Assembly (NCBI GenBank): GCA_040882605.1
Contig: JBBEAY010000023.1
Span: 62,001-126,000, forward strand
Direction: 5' to 3'
DNA from: JAOUEA01 sp040882605
GTDB taxonomy: Bacteria; Actinomycetota; UBA4738; HRBIN12
DNA length: 64,000 bases
Below are positions 35,695-44,152 of this stretch, one piece after another (within the stretch, counting starts at the first letter, position 1; each line of letters opens with the position of its first letter). The position numbers and the translations under genes are program-made. The notes under the pieces were generated by a model that did not search any database, was not told the DNA's origin, and saw only the letters and a program-made list of their open reading frames with translations.

Positions 35695-36375
35695 ATGACA
35701 CGGCTCGTACGTGATGTCATGAAGCCTGAGGCGATCTCGATCGGGCGGGGTGCCGCATTCTAAGGATGTCGCCCGGTTGATGTCCCATCACCGGCTGAGT
35801 GCCCTGCCGGTCGTCGACGACGACGAGCGTGTGGTCGGGGTCGTGTCAGAGACCGATCTCATCGTGCGTGACGAGACGTTCGGGCGACCGCATGTGGTCG
35901 AGGGTCGCAGGGTCCGATCGCTACGTCGGAAGGAGCCCAGGCCGTTGCGGTCCACGACCTGATGACAGCGCCCGCGATCACGATCGGACCCGAGGCGTGC
36001 CTGGCGGAGGCAGCCGGCCTGATGCGCAGACATAGGGCGAAGATCCTGCCCGTCTGCGACCCGAGCGGTCGTCTCCTCGGAGTGGTGTCGCGGTTGGATC
36101 TCGTTCGTGAGTTCCTGCGTGACGATGCAGAGATCGCCGAAGAAGTGACCCACGTGCTGCAGCGAGAGATGTCGATCCCTGCGAGTGCGGTCCACGCAAC
36201 TGTGAACGAGGGTATCGTGACCCTCGAAGGCCAGGTCGAACGCTGTTCGCAGGTTCCGTCGATCGTCGACCGAGTCCGACGCATCGCTGGAACGGTCGAG
36301 GTAGTCACCAGGCTCAATCGGATCGAGGATGACACGCTCCTCGAGTTCGGCCCTCTTCCCAGGGTTGGATGGTGA
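35695..36375 (+). pseudogene. CBS-CBS-BON protein broken by two compensating frameshifts
   Basis: ATG 35695 opens TRLVRDVMKPEAISIGRG, then stops at TAA 35764. The family sequence continues in the next frame from about 35748 (KDVARLMSHHRLSALPVVDD, VVGVVSETDLIV) and returns to the first frame near 35905 (VHDLMTAPAITIGPEA). From there two more CBS halves and a BON domain (residues ~75-130 of the last part, AVHATVNEGIVTLEGQVE) are intact to 36375. Alone, the ORF from 35962 gives a CBS-BON protein. Such proteins (Hrp1-like) are DosR-regulon members. Two indels could be sequencing errors. Confidence 0.65.
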
Positions 36376-36400
36376 TCACCACGGAACGAGCGGGGTGCAC

Positions 36401-39211
36401 GTGGCGAACGAGAATCATCGCGTAGCTATCCCACCGTCCCCACCTGAGCCCTCCCTGACCCTGAAGGTCGCCGCCAGGCTCGAGATCAAGGCGCTGATGC
36501 AACTCCTCCGGACACGGGCGGAGGGCCTGTCGGCGGAGGAAGCGGCAGCGGTCCTCCACCTCGTTGGTCCCAACCGTCTTCCCCAACCGGCGGGCCGCGG
36601 TCTCATCGCGAAGCTGGTGTCTCAACTGACGCACTTCTTCGCGGTGATGCTCTGGCTGGCGTCCGTCCTCGCGATGATCGGCGGCATGCCGCAGCTGGGG
36701 ATCGCGATCGTCCTCGTCGTCCTCGTCAACGGTGTCTTCAGCTTCGCGCAGGAAGAACGGGCGGCAAAGGCAGCAGCGGCGATCGTGGAGCTGATGCCGG
36801 CGGTGGCCGACGTCATGCGAGACGGTCGCAGGTCTCGCGTCGACGCCGAGGCACTCGTGCCGGGCGACATCGTCCTCCTCGGGGAAGGCAACCGGATCTC
36901 GGCCGACGCCCGGCTGATCGCCACGGACGGGCTCTTGGTCGACACGTCGACCCTGACAGGGGAGTCGGTGCCCGTGGCGCGGACGGCCTCGGTACTAGAC
37001 AGCAACCCGGAGCCATCGTCCGACGCCGAGAATCTGGTGTTCGCCGGGACGCACGTGGTCGCGGGATCCGCAGCGGCTATCGTGTTGCGAACCGGCTCTG
37101 CGACCGTGCTCGGGAGCATCGCGCAGATGACGGGGAACGTGGTCCGCCGACCCACCCCACTTCAGACGGACCTCCACCGCACGGTGAAGATCGTTGCTGC
37201 GTTCGCCGTCACCGCGGGCGTGCTCTTCTTCGGGGTGTCCCTCGGGCTCGGAACCCCCGTGCGGGACGGGTTCCTGTTCGCGGTCGGCGTGATCGTCGCG
37301 CTCGTGCCCGAAGGACTGTTGCCGACCGTCACGCTCGCGCTGGCCATGAGCGCGTTGCGGATGTCCCGCAGGGGAGCACTGGTTCGTCGATCCGAGTCGG
37401 TCGAGACCCTCGGGGCCACCACGGTCATCTGCTCCGACAAGACGGGGACGATGACGACGAACCAGATGACGGTTCGGGTGCTTGCGACGGAGATGGACCT
37501 GATCGAGGCCACCGGACTCGGTTGGCGACCGGGGGGTTCACTCTTCGCGCGGGGTCGCCCGGTCTCCGCGACTGATCAGGTCCGTCTGTCGCCGATCCTG
37601 CGGGCGGCCGCGCTGTGCGGTGACGCCGAGCTCGAGGAAGGGGAGGGCAAGTGGCGCTGCGTCGGGGACCCGACGGAGGGGGCGCTCGTCGCGTTCGCTC
37701 GGAAGGGAGGCGTCGGTCGCGAGGAGGAAGCAAGGCGCACTCCACGCGTTCGGAGCTTTCCCTTCGATTCGCGTCGGATGCGGATGAGCACGCTGCACGC
37801 CCTGCCGGACGGCTCGTTCGAGCTCTTGGTAAAGGGAGCGCCAGAATCGGTGCTGCACGGATGCAGCCTCGAGCTCGTCGGCGATCAGAACGAACCGATG
37901 GATGCCGCTCGCACCGCTGGCGTGCTCGCTCGAGTTGATGCGTTGTCAGGCCACGGCCTCCGCGTCTTGGCTCTTGCTAGGAGAGCGGTGACCCCCTCTG
38001 CCGCTCCCGGTTCCTCGGCGGATGCCGAGTGTTCGATGACGCTCCTTGGTCTCGTCGGGTTGGAGGATCCGATCCGCCCGGAGGTGCCTTCGGCGATAGC
38101 GCGCTGCCGTGAGGCGGGGATCAGGGTCGTGATGGTCACCGGGGACCATCCACACACCGCCTCGTCGGTTGCCCGGTCCGTGGGTATCGACGGCGATCGT
38201 CTCCTGCTGGGCTCAGCACTTCCAGAGGACGATGACGAGCTTCGCGACGCCCTGGCCGATGTCCGTCTCGGCATCCTCGCGCGGATCGGTCCAGAGCAGA
38301 AACTGCGGATCGCGGCGGCCTTGCAGCGAGCCGGCCACGTCGTCGCGATGACGGGCGACGGTGTGAACGACGCCCCGGCACTTCGGCAAGCCGACATCGG
38401 TGTCGCGATGGGCATCACGGGCACCGATGTCGCGAGGGAAGCTGCCGACCTGGTCCTGCTCGATGACAACTTCGCGCACATCGTCGAGGCCGTCGAGGAA
38501 GGTCGAGGCGCCTTCGACAACACGCGGCACTTCCTCACCTACCACCTCACGGACAACGTCGCGGAGCTCGCTCCCTTCGTCGTGTGGGCGCTCTCCGGCG
38601 GCAGGATCCCACTGCTGTTGACCGTGCTTCAGGTGCTTGCCCTCGACATCGGGACCGACCTGTTGCCCGCCTTGGCGCTGGGCGCTGAACGGCCGGCGCC
38701 CGGCACGATGCAGCGTCATCCGCGCAGCGGATTTGAACACCTGCTGGATCGATCCGTGCTTCTGCGTGCCTTTGGTTGGCTCGGGCCCATCGAGGCGATC
38801 GTGTCGATCGGTGCTGCCCTCGTGACTGCTGCGGCGTTGTTCGGGTGGAGTGTCGGTGAGTCCCTTCCCTCCACCGGACGGGAGTTGGCCACCATGAGCG
38901 GCGTTCTCTTCTCGTCCATCGTGTCGATGCAGATGGCCAACGCTTTCGGTTGCCGCAGCGACACGGCCTCGGCCCTCAGCGACGTCCTCGGGAACCGGCT
39001 GCTGCTCATCGCGGTCGGGGTAGAGGCGTTCGCGCTCGCCGGCTTCCTATACGTGCCGGTGATTTCGCGAGCGCTCGGGGGCGGGTCTCCGACGGCTGTC
39101 GGTTGGCTGATCGTGTTGACGACTCCTCTGATCCTGGCCGGCGCGGAAGAAGCGAGGAAGGCCTGGTCGCGCCGGTGCCACCGCGGACGCGGAAGGACCC
39201 ACCTCCTCTAG
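36401..39211 (+). CDS. P2-type cation-transporting ATPase
   Basis: 936 aa from GTG 36401. It has the N-terminal cation-ATPase domain (LSAEEAAAVLHLVGPNRLP), TLTGESVPV, the M4 PEGLLPTVTLALA motif of P2 ATPases, phosphorylation site SDKTGTMTTNQMTV and the hinge MTGDGVNDAPALRQADIGVAMG. Substrate is probably Ca2+, Na+ or K+; the PEGL form and context resemble CtpF, a DosR-regulon member. The start is uncertain because the frame is open to 36329, inside the CBS-BON gene. Confidence 0.87.
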   Translation: MANENHRVAIPPSPPEPSLTLKVAARLEIKALMQLLRTRAEGLSAEEAAAVLHLVGPNRLPQPAGRGLIAKLVSQLTHFFAVMLWLASVLAMIGGMPQLGIAIVLVVLVNGVFSFAQEERAAKAAAAIVELMPAVADVMRDGRRSRVDAEALVPGDIVLLGEGNRISADARLIATDGLLVDTSTLTGESVPVARTASVLDSNPEPSSDAENLVFAGTHVVAGSAAAIVLRTGSATVLGSIAQMTGNVVRRPTPLQTDLHRTVKIVAAFAVTAGVLFFGVSLGLGTPVRDGFLFAVGVIVALVPEGLLPTVTLALAMSALRMSRRGALVRRSESVETLGATTVICSDKTGTMTTNQMTVRVLATEMDLIEATGLGWRPGGSLFARGRPVSATDQVRLSPILRAAALCGDAELEEGEGKWRCVGDPTEGALVAFARKGGVGREEEARRTPRVRSFPFDSRRMRMSTLHALPDGSFELLVKGAPESVLHGCSLELVGDQNEPMDAARTAGVLARVDALSGHGLRVLALARRAVTPSAAPGSSADAECSMTLLGLVGLEDPIRPEVPSAIARCREAGIRVVMVTGDHPHTASSVARSVGIDGDRLLLGSALPEDDDELRDALADVRLGILARIGPEQKLRIAAALQRAGHVVAMTGDGVNDAPALRQADIGVAMGITGTDVAREAADLVLLDDNFAHIVEAVEEGRGAFDNTRHFLTYHLTDNVAELAPFVVWALSGGRIPLLLTVLQVLALDIGTDLLPALALGAERPAPGTMQRHPRSGFEHLLDRSVLLRAFGWLGPIEAIVSIGAALVTAAALFGWSVGESLPSTGRELATMSGVLFSSIVSMQMANAFGCRSDTASALSDVLGNRLLLIAVGVEAFALAGFLYVPVISRALGGGSPTAVGWLIVLTTPLILAGAEEARKAWSRRCHRGRGRTHLL

Positions 39212-39222
39212 GAGGTGGGTCC
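39195..39222 (+). terminator. Hairpin terminator after P2 ATPase
   Basis: Perfect 12-bp stem GGACCCACCTCC/GGAGGTGGGTCC with loop TCTA; the ATPase stop codon lies in the loop. It could also serve the convergent gene that ends at 39264. There is no T-run. Confidence 0.6.
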
Positions 39223-39263
39223 GGGTCGGAGGTGGTGTCCTTCCTGGTCGGTGCTCGACCTCC

Positions 39264-40598
39264 TCAGATCGCGTAGGAGTGTTCGACTCCGACGAGGATC
39301 GGTGCGAGCACATCCTTCAGCCTCGGCGATCCTGTTTCCTCCAGTCGGTATGTCACGCGCGCGGTCGGCTGCTGGATCTGGATCACGTGACGGAGATCCA
39401 TCGGTGTGCCGATCACCACCGTGTCGCACGGTGTCTGCGCGATCGTCTCCTCCAGCTCCTTGAGCTGGCTGGGGGAGTAACCCTGTGCTGGAAGCACGGC
39501 GCCGACGTCGTAGCGCTCGAACACCTCCGCGATCGTGCCGTGCGCGTAGGGGCGAGGGTCGACGATCTCGGCTGCGCCGGCCCGTTGGGCTGCCACGGTC
39601 CCGGCGCCGAACTTCATGCCCCCGTGGGTCAGCGTTGGTCCGTCTTCGACGACCAGCACACGCTTGCCTGTCACGAGCTCGGGCTCGTCCAGCGTCAGCG
39701 CGCTGTTCGCGTGCAGGATGTCGGCCTCGGGATTCAGCTCTCGGACCGAGGCCTCCACCTCGAGCACCTTCTCGGGCGAAGCGACGTCCACCTTGTTGAT
39801 CAGCACGACGTCGGCCATACGGACGTTGGCCTCACCAGGGTGGTAGGCGCGCTCGTGGCCCGGGCGTAGCGGATCGGTGATCGTGATGTGGACGTCGGGT
39901 CGGTAGAACGGCAGGTCGTTGTTGCCGCCGTCCCACAGCAGGACATCGCACTCCTGCTGCGCGTCCTCGAGGATCGCGCCGTAGTCGACGCCCGCGTACA
40001 CGATCGTGCCCTCACGGATGTGTGCTTCGTACTCTTCCCGTTCCTCCACCGTGACGCCCGCTGTGTCCAGATCCTGGAGCGTGGCGAAGCGTTGGACGCG
40101 CTCGGCAACCAGGTCGCCGTAGGGCATCGGGTGTCGCACCGCGACCACACGCAGACCTTCGTGCTTCAGCAGGTCGGCGATGTACCTCGTCGTCTGGCTC
40201 TTGCCGCAACCGGTTCGCACGGCGCAGATGGCTACCACCGGCACCGAGGCAGTGAGCATCGTTGCCTCCGGCCCGAGCAGCGTGAAGTTGGCGCCCGCCG
40301 CCATGACCTCGCTCGCCTTGTGCATCACGTACTCGTACGACACGTCGGAGTACGCGAACACGACATCGTCGACCTTCCGGTCCGCGATGAGGTCCGCGAG
40401 CTCCTCTTCAGGGTGGATCTCGATGCCGTTCGGATACCGTGGCCCGGCGAGCTGCGCCGGGTAGACGCGGTCGTCGATGAACGGGATCTGGGCCGCCGTG
40501 AAGGCGACCACCTCGGTCAGCGGGTCGTCCCGGTAGACCACGTTGAAGTTGTGGAAGTCGCGACCCGCGGCTCCCATGATGATGATTCGTCGCTGCAT
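39264..40598 (-). CDS. Cyclic 2,3-diphosphoglycerate synthetase-like GTPase
   Basis: 444-aa P-loop protein of the COG2403 type. N-terminal RRIIIMGAAGRDFHNFN starts a Rossmann-like domain; the P-loop is CAVRTGCGKSQTTRY near residue 155; GGNNDLPF and LINKVDVA (an NKxD motif) follow. It resembles archaeal cyclic 2,3-diphosphoglycerate synthetase, but bacterial relatives have no proven reaction. I start at ATG 40598 because GGAAGGGG lies upstream; ATG 40607 is possible. A DosR-like box and a tandem repeat lie in its promoter region. Confidence 0.77.
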   Translation of the reverse strand: MQRRIIIMGAAGRDFHNFNVVYRDDPLTEVVAFTAAQIPFIDDRVYPAQLAGPRYPNGIEIHPEEELADLIADRKVDDVVFAYSDVSYEYVMHKASEVMAAGANFTLLGPEATMLTASVPVVAICAVRTGCGKSQTTRYIADLLKHEGLRVVAVRHPMPYGDLVAERVQRFATLQDLDTAGVTVEEREEYEAHIREGTIVYAGVDYGAILEDAQQECDVLLWDGGNNDLPFYRPDVHITITDPLRPGHERAYHPGEANVRMADVVLINKVDVASPEKVLEVEASVRELNPEADILHANSALTLDEPELVTGKRVLVVEDGPTLTHGGMKFGAGTVAAQRAGAAEIVDPRPYAHGTIAEVFERYDVGAVLPAQGYSPSQLKELEETIAQTPCDTVVIGTPMDLRHVIQIQQPTARVTYRLEETGSPRLKDVLAPILVGVEHSYAI

Positions 40599-40611
40599 GA
40601 CCACCATCCCC

Positions 40612-40657
40612 TTCCTGTAGGTGATGCCTTCACGTTCCTGTAGGTGATGCCTTCACG
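40612..40657. repeat. Two perfect 23-bp tandem repeats
   Basis: The unit beginning TTCCTGTAGGTGATG and ending CTTCACG occurs at 40612-40634 and 40635-40657, identical, 14 bp upstream of the GTPase start. Possibly a duplicated operator or leader. Confidence 0.9.
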
Positions 40658-40683
40658 CTAGGCGCGCGAGCATCGCTCAGCCC

Positions 40684-40697
40684 GGGTCGATGGTCCC
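40684..40697. promoter_or_regulatory. DosR-like box upstream of the GTPase gene
   Basis: GGGTCGATGGTCCC fits GGGAC-N4-GTCCC with one mismatch, 86 bp upstream of the GTPase ATG. The spacer GATG is the same as in the nosZ box at 60053. Confidence 0.55.
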
Positions 40698-40972
40698 GAA
40701 GGTAGACGGACTGCTGGCCCTGGGTCCCTCGTGGTCGGTGCTGCGGTCGATCCGTTCCTGGCCGAGTGGGCCCCGGGAGCGTCGGTGCGGTGTCTCGAGC
40801 GTCATGACCGCCTTCCTTGTCCGCCCCCAGGATGCGCGCCTCGAGGGGCCCACAGCGACCGGGTGGCCCCCAGCCGGTGGGACCTTCAGCAGGGGGCCGG
40901 GTGGTGTCCGGCTCTTACGCTCAGAGCAGGAAGGGAGGAGCGACCTCTCCGCCCATGAGAAGGAGGGACAGA

Positions 40973-41775
40973 ATGACACCGCGTGTCGCACGTCCCACTG
41001 TTCGACCTCGATCCGAGCTCAAGCGCGAGATGGGCTTGTAGACCGCCACCGCGATGGTGGTCGGCAACATGATCGGGTCCGGGGTGTTCCTGCTTCCTGC
41101 GGCTCTCGCAGGGGTCGCGCTCGTCTACGGCTCCAGCGCCCTGCTGGCGTGGGTGGTCACCGGCGTGGGAGCGATGCTCCTGGCCGGCGTGTTCGCGACG
41201 ATGGGTCGCGCTTACCCGAAGACCGGCGGACCGTACGCATACGCACGCCGAGCGTTCGGCGACTTCGTCGGGTTCCAGACGGCGTGGGGCTACTGGATCG
41301 CCGCCTGGGTCGGCAACGCAGCGATCGCGACGGCGTTCGTCGGCTACACCACTGTGGTGTGGCCGGGGCTCGCTGACAGCAACCTCGCCATGGCGCTGCT
41401 CGCGGTCGGCTCGATCTGGCTGCTCACCTTCGTCAACATCCTGGGGGTGCGTGAGGGAGGTCGGGTCCAGGTTGCGACGACGATCCTGAAGTTCGTGCCG
41501 CTCGCCTTGATCGCCGTGATCGGCCTCTTCTCGATAGACACGGCTCACTTCACACCGTTCCTCGAAGCTACGGGGTCGACCGGACGCAACGCCCTCACGT
41601 TGCTCGAGGGCATCACCGCGGCAGTGGGCTTGACCCTGTGGGCGTTCATCGGGCTCGAGTCGGCGACCGTGCCGGCCGAGGAGGTGAAAGATCCGGGGCG
41701 GACGATCCCCAGGGCGACGTACCTGGGAACGGCCGTCACGACCCTGATCTACATCGTCGCGACCTCCTGTCCCCG
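40973..41775 (+). pseudogene. APC amino-acid permease, nonsense-mutated and truncated
   Basis: From ATG 40973 with an ideal RBS the frame reads SELKREMGL-stop-TATAMVVGNMIGSGVF: a TAG at 41039-41041 interrupts the canonical APC N-terminus (kreLgl.tat..vvGnmIGSGiF). Homology continues through YPKTGGPYAYARRAFG and GLESATVPAEEVKDPGRTIP to about IYIVATS (41765), roughly half the family length. It then runs into unrelated sequence up to 41983, overlapping the next gene. A GTG/ATG restart at 41054 would lose part of the first helix. Confidence 0.75.
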
Positions 41776-41849
41776 ACGATGCTCGATCCTTTGCTCCGCG
41801 GTACGGAGTGGGGCAGGGTCTCTGATCGCTCCGAACGGGGGTGAGTTCG

Positions 41850-43199
41850 ATGTTCCGCGACCGTGTGGAGGCCGGGCGCCGCCTCGGCGAGCGGCTCAGG
41901 CAGTTCCGGGCCAGTTCGCCCGTGATCCTCGGGCTTCCCAGGGGAGGGGTGCCGGTCGCGGCGGAAGTGGCTCGGGCGCTTGAAGCGCCGCTGGACGTCC
42001 TCGTCGTCCGGAAGCTGGGCGTCCCCTGGCACCCCGAGCTCGGCTTCGGAGCGATCGGAGAGAGCGGCGTCACCGTCGTGGATGAAGAGGTCGTCGCGAT
42101 GGCCCGGATCAGACCGTCGGAGATGGAGGACGTCATCCGTGCGGAAAGTGCGGAGCTCGAGCGGCGGGTTCGCCTCTACCGCGGAGATCGTTCACCCGTC
42201 CCGTTGCAGGGTCGCACCGTGATCGTCGTCGACGACGGCATCGCCACCGGAGTCACGGTCCGGGCGGCGATCGAGGTGTTGCGGCGCAGGGGCGCGGGCC
42301 ACGTCGTGTTGGCGGTGCCGGCGGCGCCGCCGCGTGCCGTCGAGGCGCTGCGGTCCCTCGCTGACGAGATGGTCGTGCTCAAGTCGGAGGAGGCGTTCTT
42401 CGCGGTTGGCCAGTTCTACGACGAGTTCCCACAGGTCACGGATGAGGAAGTGACCCGGGTCCTGTCGGAGCCCGACGGCGAGCTCACGTCGGTCGGGGCC
42501 GACGGCCCCTTCGTGCGGAGCTGCGACATCGACCTCGGTTCGGTCAGTCTCATGGGCGATCTGGCGATGCCTGCCCGGGCGACCGGTCTCGTCCTGTTCG
42601 CCCACGGCAGCGGCAGCAGTCGCCACAGCCCGAGGAACCGTTCGGTCGCGCGCAGACTGAACGAGGCGGGACTTGGGACGTTGCTCTTCGACCTGCTGAA
42701 GGCCGAGGAGGAACTCGACCGCTCGAACGTGTTCGATATCGGCCTCCTGGCGGATCGCCTCGTCGAGACGACTGGATGGCTTCGCCGTCAGCCGGAGGCT
42801 GCCGGCCTGCCGGTCGGCTACTTCGGGGCGAGCACCGGAGCCGCTGCCGCTCTGATCGCAGCCGCAAAGCTGAGCAACACGATCGGGGCCGTCGTCTCTC
42901 GGGGCGGGCGACCCGATCTGGCTGGATCCCGCCTCGCCGACGTGCGTGCGGCCACGCTGCTGATCGTCGGGGGCCAGGATCGAGTCGTCCTCGGGCTGAA
43001 CAGGGACGCGCAGGCACTGCTCGGCGCCCCGAGCGAGCTGCAGGTCGTGCCCGGAGCGACGCACTTGTTCGAGGAGCCGGGCGCGCTTGAGCGGGTCGCC
43101 GTGCTCGCCGCCGGATGGTTCACGCGGTATCTAGCAGGCGTCGCGGCGGAACCTGTAGGGTCGGAAACTCCGATCCGCCTCCAGCTCGCCGATCCGTAG
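41850..43199 (+). CDS. Phosphoribosyltransferase - dienelactone-hydrolase-like fusion
   Basis: 449 aa. N-terminal half: type I phosphoribosyltransferase with GLPRGGVPVAAEVARAL, WHPELGFGAIGE and the PRPP loop VIVVDDGIATGVT. C-terminal half (from ~225): alpha/beta hydrolase with FAHGSGSSRHS, nucleophile elbow GASTG, and GATHLFEEPG for the catalytic His. The same fusion occurs in the mycobacterial DosR regulon (Rv0571c type). Substrate unknown. The ATG at 41850 is preferred; GTG 41841 is in frame. Confidence 0.82.
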   Translation: MFRDRVEAGRRLGERLRQFRASSPVILGLPRGGVPVAAEVARALEAPLDVLVVRKLGVPWHPELGFGAIGESGVTVVDEEVVAMARIRPSEMEDVIRAESAELERRVRLYRGDRSPVPLQGRTVIVVDDGIATGVTVRAAIEVLRRRGAGHVVLAVPAAPPRAVEALRSLADEMVVLKSEEAFFAVGQFYDEFPQVTDEEVTRVLSEPDGELTSVGADGPFVRSCDIDLGSVSLMGDLAMPARATGLVLFAHGSGSSRHSPRNRSVARRLNEAGLGTLLFDLLKAEEELDRSNVFDIGLLADRLVETTGWLRRQPEAAGLPVGYFGASTGAAAALIAAAKLSNTIGAVVSRGGRPDLAGSRLADVRAATLLIVGGQDRVVLGLNRDAQALLGAPSELQVVPGATHLFEEPGALERVAVLAAGWFTRYLAGVAAEPVGSETPIRLQLADP

Positions 43200-43294
43200 C
43201 ATGCGCGGAAGCTGTTTCTCCTCTCCCTGATCGTCCGCGCGGTGGCTCGCTGTGTCGCGAGCTCGGCGGATGACGGCTCCAAGGACTGCGGGTC

Positions 43295-43308
43295 GGGTCC
43301 TTCGGCCC
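43295..43308. promoter_or_regulatory. DosR-like box upstream of zinc-ribbon gene
   Basis: GGGTCCTTCGGCCC, with GGGNC-N4-GNCCC spacing, 75 bp upstream of the zinc-ribbon ATG. It overlaps the hairpin at 43300. Confidence 0.5.
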
Positions 43309-43327
43309 CCCGGTTGGGGGGCCGAAG
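43300..43327 (+). terminator. Strong GC hairpin between fusion gene and zinc-ribbon gene
   Basis: CTTCGGCCCCCC-GGTT-GGGGGGCCGAAG, a perfect 12-bp stem with a 4-nt loop, 101 bp after the fusion gene. No T-run follows, so it may be a terminator, an attenuator or an operator. Confidence 0.5.
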
Positions 43328-43382
43328 CCCCTTCCGCTGGCCGTTCCCCCGACCTACCGTCGTGGGCGAAGGGAGGACGAAG

Positions 43383-43664
43383 ATGGCACGGAAGCTGGAC
43401 CGATGGAAGCAGTTCAGGCCCTGCCCTCAGTGCAACTACAACTTCGGCACAGGAGAGGGCGAACGGGGTTGCTCCTGGGGCGAGTGCCCGTACCTTCCTG
43501 AGGAGTTGAACGTGTTCTGCGACTCCTGCAGGTTCGACTTCCTCACTATGGAGGGGAACCCCCCATGTCCCGACCCCGCGACCTGTGAACATGGCGTGGA
43601 GCCCCGATCCCACGTCGAAAACGTGCGCGAGTGGATGAGGACCCTAGACATCGCGGTGCCGTAG
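43383..43664 (+). CDS. Small cysteine-rich zinc-ribbon protein
   Basis: 93 aa with 9 cysteines: CPQCNYN, then CSWGECPYL, CDSCRFDF, CPDPATC. The CxxC pairs suggest one or two zinc ribbons or a rubredoxin-like metal site. RBS GGGAGGACGAAG is strong. In the island context it may be an O2- or redox-responsive protein; no family name can be given. Confidence 0.7.
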   Translation: MARKLDRWKQFRPCPQCNYNFGTGEGERGCSWGECPYLPEELNVFCDSCRFDFLTMEGNPPCPDPATCEHGVEPRSHVENVREWMRTLDIAVP

Positions 43665-43680
43665 TGCATCGGGAGATGCC

Positions 43681-44091
43681 ATGAGGACGTGCCCCGGGTG
43701 CGGCTATCGTGGCGGCCCCAATACTGCCGGTCCTAGGCCGACGACGAACTGCCAGCACGTCCCCGATCGGCCGCGCGATCTGCCGGTTGATCCGTCTTGG
43801 TCGCCGCCGCGGACCTATGCCGACGATGACCCGATCGGGCCGCATGCGGAAGGGGGCTGCGAACCAGGTAGCGCACGGACACATCTCCCTTGCCCTCGAC
43901 GTTCGATGGCCGCCGCCGGCCGGCGACGAGTGGCTGTACCGCGCGGCCTGCGCCCTGGACTGCGGGAAGTTCTTCGGGCGGTTCCATATCGATCCCGCAA
44001 CGGACCTGCAGGTCGGTCACGAGATGGTCCTCGTGCAGTGGCGGCGCGGGAGGAAGCTCGTGGTCTGGCCGCCCCCCGTGTCCAAGGCTAG
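43681..44091 (+). CDS. Possible zinc-ribbon ORF, likely frameshifted
   Basis: Starts RTCPGCGYRGGPNT after ATG and reads sensibly to about GGCEPGSA (residue ~66), with CPGC and later single cysteines. After that the frame becomes Arg-rich and non-coding in style, while the +1 frame (see 43844) becomes protein-like. Either two overlapping small genes or one gene with a frameshift near 43880. Confidence 0.35.
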   Translation: MRTCPGCGYRGGPNTAGPRPTTNCQHVPDRPRDLPVDPSWSPPRTYADDDPIGPHAEGGCEPGSARTHLPCPRRSMAAAGRRRVAVPRGLRPGLREVLRAVPYRSRNGPAGRSRDGPRAVAAREEARGLAAPRVQG

Positions 44092-44137
44092 GCCCTGTAC
44101 CCGAGGCCGCGATGGACTGGTGGCAGTGGGGGTGTGA
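43844..44137 (+). CDS. Small ORF with HIS/WLYRAACALDC segment
   Basis: From ATG 43844 the product contains VAHGHISLALDVRWPPP, then WLYRAACALDCGKFFGRFHI and VGHEMVLVQWRRGRKLVVWP, with good codon use. No start with an RBS is visible. It is probably the continuation of the preceding ORF after a frameshift. Function unknown. Confidence 0.35.
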   Translation: MRKGAANQVAHGHISLALDVRWPPPAGDEWLYRAACALDCGKFFGRFHIDPATDLQVGHEMVLVQWRRGRKLVVWPPPVSKARPCTRGRDGLVAVGV

Positions 44138-44152
44138 ACGACGAGGACTAAC

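Larger units (their letters stand above)
40599..40972. other. Divergent promoter region with tandem repeat and DosR-like box
   Basis: 374 bp between the GTPase (left) and the APC pseudogene (right). It contains two 23-bp tandem repeats, a GGGTC-N4-GTCCC palindrome and a strong RBS (AAGGAGGGA) at 40960. The short frames here do not look coding. Confidence 0.6.

Noticed and set aside
40879..40895. GGGACCTTCAGCAGG as a further DosR-like box
   Set aside because: Only the left half-site fits; the right half does not.
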